A stretch of DNA of 64,000 nucleotides from an uncultured Paludibaculum sp. (GTDB taxonomy: Bacteria; Acidobacteriota; Terriglobia; Bryobacterales; Bryobacteraceae), in contig NZ_OY762267.1 in the NCBI RefSeq assembly GCF_963665245.1, positions 4,064,001-4,128,000 on the forward strand. The letters are read 5' to 3'. A program made the translations under genes and the position numbers. Below are positions 61,201 through 64,000 of the stretch, in pieces; the stretch's first letter is position 1; every line of letters begins with the position of its first letter. Below the pieces are notes generated by a model, which had not been told where the DNA came from, did no database searches, and was given only the letters and a program-made list of their open reading frames with translations.

Positions 61201-61625
61201 ACCACACTGGCCACGGAGGCTTCCTGGGTCTGCATCATGGGCGCGGCGGCGGTGACTTCGATCTGCTCGCTCACCTGACCGACCTCGAGCTGGACGTCGA
61301 TCTTCATGGTGGCGCCGGTTTCAAGGGTGATGTTGGACTGGACTTTGGTCTTGAAACCAGCGTTGGTGACCTTGAGCTCGTAGGGTCCGGGGATGAGCGG
61401 GTTGAGGGTGAAAGCGCCAGCCTCGTTGCTGGTGACGACGCGGGTTACACCTGTGCCCGTGTTGGTAGCGGTAACGGTTGCATTCGGAACGGCACCGCCT
61501 GAGGCGTCAGTGACAATCCCAATGATTGCGGCATTCGTGGTCTGCGCGGAAAGGGGCAGCACGGCGGAGACGGTGCCGGCTAAAAGGAGTAATGTGAGGC
61601 ACACCCAACTGTGTCTGATGGTCAT
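58293..61625 (-). CDS. TonB-dependent receptor with carboxypeptidase-regulatory-like domain
   Basis: ATG 61625 with AGGAGGTCTCCGTA upstream gives 1,110 residues. A signal peptide (LTLLLLAGTVSAVLPLSAQ) is followed by an N-terminal beta-sandwich (IIGIVTDASGGAVPNATVTA, PGPYELKVTNAGFKT), the plug (ASVVTTSQLERIPVNGRNFT, QRQQDSNYTIDGVDNNMMY) and a beta-barrel ending in RQVQFALRYAF. This is the acidobacterial SusC/OmpA-like type that imports oligosaccharides or other large nutrients. It is divergent from a LacI regulator, which probably controls it. Confidence 0.95.
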   Translation of the reverse strand: MTIRHSWVCLTLLLLAGTVSAVLPLSAQTTNAAIIGIVTDASGGAVPNATVTATNTGTGVTRVVTSNEAGAFTLNPLIPGPYELKVTNAGFKTKVQSNITLETGATMKIDVQLEVGQVSEQIEVTAAAPMMQTQEASVASVVTTSQLERIPVNGRNFTRLIVMMPGTSDIAPNQSKGGQAGLQMVSVNGQRQQDSNYTIDGVDNNMMYMSSGVGAPPMDAIQEFRVATNNSAEFGRSAGANVNLSIKSGTRDLHGSVYEYFRNDKLDANDWFRNAQAQANPATQATRVPFRQNQYGVAVGGPVVLPKVYNGRDHTFWFASWEGYRRRRGNTTISSTPIATWRTGDFSSFNKQIYDPLTGVQTANGIVRQPFAGNIIPQARINAGMKYLTDTYLPTPNAGGQTNNYIMTDPTANDRDMLVLRGDHTLGSKDTFFARYMRQRVGENSPSNFSTVRVNAVRIDSDNFGVGWNHIFGPTTVLEVKYGYNHPNNPGCDQFKNGLKRADVLAKAGIKMFDSQALCDVMPNFSADGLFGTFAGGGGETIIDTDHQYEGKLSKMMGRHSIKFGGQYMRRAMDAFFANPTNGSANFWSSMTNSAEDPTAGNSYATALLGYPNAIARGVGIPNAQGRQNSYSAFFQDDWRVTDKLTVNLGVRWEGFNRPYDAQDALGNLLVTRENGQDKAQLMWAGINPLTDPVTGRTGEGPRTFGYGRTLMKNRWLNFAPRVGIAYQANSKTVVRMAFGMFFNSTFMQELNDLRKFWPYLPQQVFSPNNTGAIPDTSISDQGPSFNSTQALGGWPQDPNNRSPYSQQWNIFVQRELMQDVTLDVGYVGSANRNQVGYVGWNNALQPVAAGVANPRRFAASGFTGNLDGGSNVFASEYNAMEAKITKRFSKGLSILANYTWGKVMDDQSSLPEAKYQDMFNRRADWSPASYDLRHAFKVGYVYDLPFGKGRTFGTTWNSFADAFLGGWALEGIIQVQTGRPLNVTSGQDTAHTGKYIGRADVTGVPILPMEQRSVNKWFNTDAFSMPVNAYGNSGANTIRADGKVAADVSVAKKFKFFERQSVELRGEFYNLPNVINFGNPDTNRSSATFGRITSAGSARQVQFALRYAF

Positions 61626-61655
61626 TACGGAGACCTCCTGATATTCGACCAGGCG

Positions 61656-61669
61656 CGTTAACGCTAACG
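61656..61669. promoter_or_regulatory. candidate LacI-type operator 1
   Basis: CGTTA-ACGC-TAACG is an inverted repeat just upstream of the TonB receptor ribosome site. Position and symmetry fit repression of the receptor gene by the divergent LacI protein. Confidence 0.4.
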
Positions 61670-61760
61670 AGCCAGTTTGGGTAATTCTATATCGAGTCTG
61701 GATTTGGCGCAAGCGGTTTCACACCCTCTTCTCTCATCTTTGCGATAATCTGTCCGACAG

Positions 61761-61772
61761 GTAAGCGCTCTC
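61761..61772. promoter_or_regulatory. candidate LacI-type operator 2
   Basis: GTAAGCGCTCTC has the AGCGCT centre common in LacI/GalR operators (consensus like GnAAnCGnTTnC). It lies in the middle of the divergent promoter region, so it could control both directions. Confidence 0.4.
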
Positions 61773-61847
61773 AGCGCCGGATTCGGACTCCGCTTTCGAT
61801 GGCGGAACCGGCCGGTGCTGCGAAGGCTCTTTTTGGAAGGCAAACCC

Positions 61848-62915
61848 ATGGGCGCAGGCAAATCAGGAAAACAGCCGGGCAGGAAGCCGATCCAGAAGAC
61901 CGGTGTGACGCTCTCAGATATCGCCAAAGCCATGGGCCTCTCGGCCATGACCGTCTCGCGGGCCTTCACCGGCAGCGCACAGATCAGCGAGACGACCAAG
62001 CAGGAAGTGCTGAAGCGCGCCAAGGAACTGGGCTATGTGCCCAACCGTTGGGCGCGCAGCCTCGTCACGCGGCGCTCCTCGATCATCGGTGTTCTGATCC
62101 CCGAAATCTCCCACACATATTTTGCAGAGGTAACGTGCGGCGTGGAGGAAATCGTGGACAAGACCGGCTTCGACCTGCTGCTCTGCCACTCGCGGGGCGA
62201 TGCCGAAAAGGAGCGCGCTGAGATTCACATGCTCATCGGCACGCGGGCCGATGGGCTAATCATCGCCTCTGTTCAAGACGCCAAAACCGAACGGCCGTTC
62301 GCGGAGCTTGAAGACGCGGGTATCCCGTTTGTGCTGGTGGACCGCTTCTTCCCCAACCGCCGTTTCAGTTCCGTCCTGGTGGACGACCAGGCGGTGGGCG
62401 AGATTGCGACGAGCCACCTGGTTGGCTTGGGGCACAAGCTGATAGCGCACATCCAGGGCCCGCCTGTCACGCCGGCTGTGTTACGTAAGCGCGGATACCT
62501 GGCTGTGATGAAGGCCCAGGGACTCACTGTCGACAAGGACTGGATTGTCGGCAAGGATTTCAGCAACCTCACCGGCTATTCCGCCATGCGGAAGCTTCTG
62601 CAGTTGAAGCCGCGCCCCACCGCCGTGTTCGCGGCGAACGACCCACTGGCGATTGGCGCCGTGCGGGCCTGCCGCGAGGTGGGCTTGCGGGTCCCCGAGG
62701 ACATCTCGGTGGTGGGCGCGGGCTGCATTGAAGGCGATCACAATCCGAGCCCGTTCCTCACAACGGTCTGGTGGCCGAACCAGGAGATGGGTCGCGCGGC
62801 GGCGCAGCTTCTGCTGGACGCGATCGCCGACTCAAACGGCGGCGAGACACACATTCGGACCTTTGCTCCGAAGCTGCTCGTCCGGCACTCGTCCGGGCCG
62901 CCGCCGGCAAAATAG
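61848..62915 (+). CDS. LacI-family transcriptional regulator
   Basis: ATG 61848 preceded by GGAAGGCAAACCC gives 355 residues. The N-terminal HTH and hinge read VTLSDIAKAMGLSAMTVSRA and EVLKRAKELGYVPNRWARSL. The periplasmic-binding-protein-like domain contains IGVLIPEISHTYFAEV, RADGLIIASV and VFAANDPLAIGAVRACREVG. It probably represses the divergent TonB receptor until a sugar is bound. Confidence 0.95.
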   Translation: MGAGKSGKQPGRKPIQKTGVTLSDIAKAMGLSAMTVSRAFTGSAQISETTKQEVLKRAKELGYVPNRWARSLVTRRSSIIGVLIPEISHTYFAEVTCGVEEIVDKTGFDLLLCHSRGDAEKERAEIHMLIGTRADGLIIASVQDAKTERPFAELEDAGIPFVLVDRFFPNRRFSSVLVDDQAVGEIATSHLVGLGHKLIAHIQGPPVTPAVLRKRGYLAVMKAQGLTVDKDWIVGKDFSNLTGYSAMRKLLQLKPRPTAVFAANDPLAIGAVRACREVGLRVPEDISVVGAGCIEGDHNPSPFLTTVWWPNQEMGRAAAQLLLDAIADSNGGETHIRTFAPKLLVRHSSGPPPAK

Positions 62916-62940
62916 CGGCGAGGCACCGGGCCGTTCCGAT

Positions 62941-64000
62941 ATGATGCGAGACGGAACGTACAGGCCGCCGGTGAAACTCATCCCCCAATTCGTTGTCCTG
63001 CCGGTGTTGTGTATGCTGGCCGCGGTGCCCTCGTCGCCGCAGGCTGGGCAATCCGGACAAGGCATGATCAGCGGCGGCGCCACTGCGTTGCCGCGTCCCA
63101 AGCCGTCCGGGCGGCCGTGGCCGGTCTCCTTAAGCGATGTGGCGGAGCAGGCCGGCATCCGACTGCAGTACACCTACGGCCATCCGCAAAAGAAGAAGTA
63201 CGTCATTGAAGCAAATGGCGCCGGCGTGGCGTTTCTCGACTACAACGGCGACGGCTTGCTGGACGTGTTCCTGGTGAATGGCTCGAAGCTGGAGTCCTTC
63301 CCGCCGGGCGCGGTTCCCACCAATCACCTGTACAGGAACGAGGGCAAGGGCAAGTTCAGCGATGTGACCAGGGCCGCCGGCATGGACCAGTCGGGCTGGG
63401 GCAATGGCGTCTGCGCCGGTGACTTCGACAACGACGGCCACACGGATCTGTACGTCACCTACTTCGGGAAGAACCTGCTGCAGCGGAACAACGGCGACGG
63501 CACGTTTACTAACGTTGCGGAGCGGAGCGCCACCAGCGGATCGGGGAAAGAATGGAGCACCGGGTGCACCTTCGTCGACTACGACCGCGACGGCCATCTG
63601 GATCTGCTGGTGACTCGCTACCTGAACTTCCAGGCCGAGCGGACGCCCTTGCCTGGTGCCCATCCTTTCTGCATGTGGAAGGGCAGCCCTGTCTACTGCG
63701 GCCCGCGCGGCCTGCCGTTCGGCTCTCTGGCCTTGTATCACAACCGCGGCGACGGCACGTTTGAAGACGTCTCGATCCAATCGGGGATCAGCGCGGTGAA
63801 GGGTTTCTATGCATTCACGGCCGTCGCCACGGACTTCGACGGCGACGGGTGGCCGGACCTCTACATCGCCTGCGACTCCACGCCAAGCATCCTGTTTCAC
63901 AACCAGAAGAACGGGACCTTCCGCGACATTGGCACTGAGACCGGGCTGGCCTACAACGACAACGGGTCGGAGCAGGCGGGCATGGGGCTCTCTGTAGGCG
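62941..64000 (+). CDS. CRTAC1-family FG-GAP repeat protein (partial, runs off right edge)
   Basis: ATG 62941 (or 62944, or GTG 62971) opens a secretion signal (LIPQFVVLPVLCMLAAVP). The remainder contains FG-GAP/VCBS units with calcium-binding loops: FLDYNGDGLLDVFLVNG, AGDFDNDGHTDLYVTYFG, FVDYDRDGHLDLLVTRYL and ATDFDGDGWPDLYIACD. Such proteins form a seven-bladed propeller, usually ending in an ASPIC/UnbV domain that lies beyond the window. An extracellular binding role is likely. The gene follows the LacI gene by 25 bases. Confidence 0.9.
   Translation, partial: MMRDGTYRPPVKLIPQFVVLPVLCMLAAVPSSPQAGQSGQGMISGGATALPRPKPSGRPWPVSLSDVAEQAGIRLQYTYGHPQKKKYVIEANGAGVAFLDYNGDGLLDVFLVNGSKLESFPPGAVPTNHLYRNEGKGKFSDVTRAAGMDQSGWGNGVCAGDFDNDGHTDLYVTYFGKNLLQRNNGDGTFTNVAERSATSGSGKEWSTGCTFVDYDRDGHLDLLVTRYLNFQAERTPLPGAHPFCMWKGSPVYCGPRGLPFGSLALYHNRGDGTFEDVSIQSGISAVKGFYAFTAVATDFDGDGWPDLYIACDSTPSILFHNQKNGTFRDIGTETGLAYNDNGSEQAGMGLSVG

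Overview
The window reads like a chromosome segment of a GC-rich Acidobacteriota, most likely of the Bryobacterales/Solibacter-Paludibaculum type. The clues are a TonB-dependent receptor of about 1,110 residues with an N-terminal carboxypeptidase-regulatory-like domain, a CRTAC1-type FG-GAP protein, a TAT-exported Gfo/Idh/MocA oxidoreductase, orphan RHS modules and many decayed genes in long GC-rich spacers. This placement is inferred from gene content only.

Region 1 (1-1.57 kb) holds an esterase cut by the window edge and an SGNH hydrolase. Region 2 (1.57-7.18 kb) is a small integrative element in the 3' end of a tRNA-Thr(CGT) gene. It is bounded by a 49-bp direct repeat (48/49 identical) and carries two convergent tyrosine recombinases, an HUH-type Rep-like protein, a ribbon-helix-helix protein and two convergent cargo genes of immunity-like type. 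Region 3 (7.3-11.8 kb) is ordinary chromosome: a Rieske protein overlapping mutM, then an operon korA-korB-CBS.

Region 4 (11.9-24.3 kb) is an unstable accessory zone. It contains five 102-bp tandem repeats, a two-block dispersed repeat, three decayed REP-associated tyrosine transposase (RAYT) elements with inverted REP-like termini, a 298-bp relative without a transposase, HicAB, and several RHS core or toxin-tail fragments interleaved with five small immunity-like genes. It looks like an orphan RHS toxin/immunity array broken up by RAYT elements.

Region 5 (24.3-37.4 kb) has a secreted GH2 beta-galactosidase, a TetR regulator with an apparent operator, a 111-bp MITE-like element, a sigma-54 activator, and a co-directional run of SDR, cupin, DUF2934, NmrA-like and alpha/beta-hydrolase genes, then an MBL-fold hydrolase. 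Region 6 (37.4-42.5 kb) contains a transposase remnant, an M91/NleD-like zinc metallopeptidase, a decayed GH2 gene and a nine-copy array of about 130-bp hairpin repeats.

Region 7 (41.6-64 kb) is mostly intact: LysR/MFS divergent pair, SRPBCC protein, pentapeptide-repeat protein, purU, the Co/Ni ECF transporter genes cbiM-cbiQ-cbiO, and a carbohydrate-related stretch (epimerase-like protein, Gfo/Idh/MocA, YihY, metallophosphoesterase, TIM-barrel epimerase, hybrid sensor/receiver, sodium:solute symporter, SusC-like TonB receptor divergent from a LacI regulator, and a partial CRTAC1 protein).

The best candidates for something not yet described are the tRNA-Thr element with HUH Rep and paired integrases, the orphan RHS/immunity array, and the hairpin repeat array at 40.4-41.6 kb.
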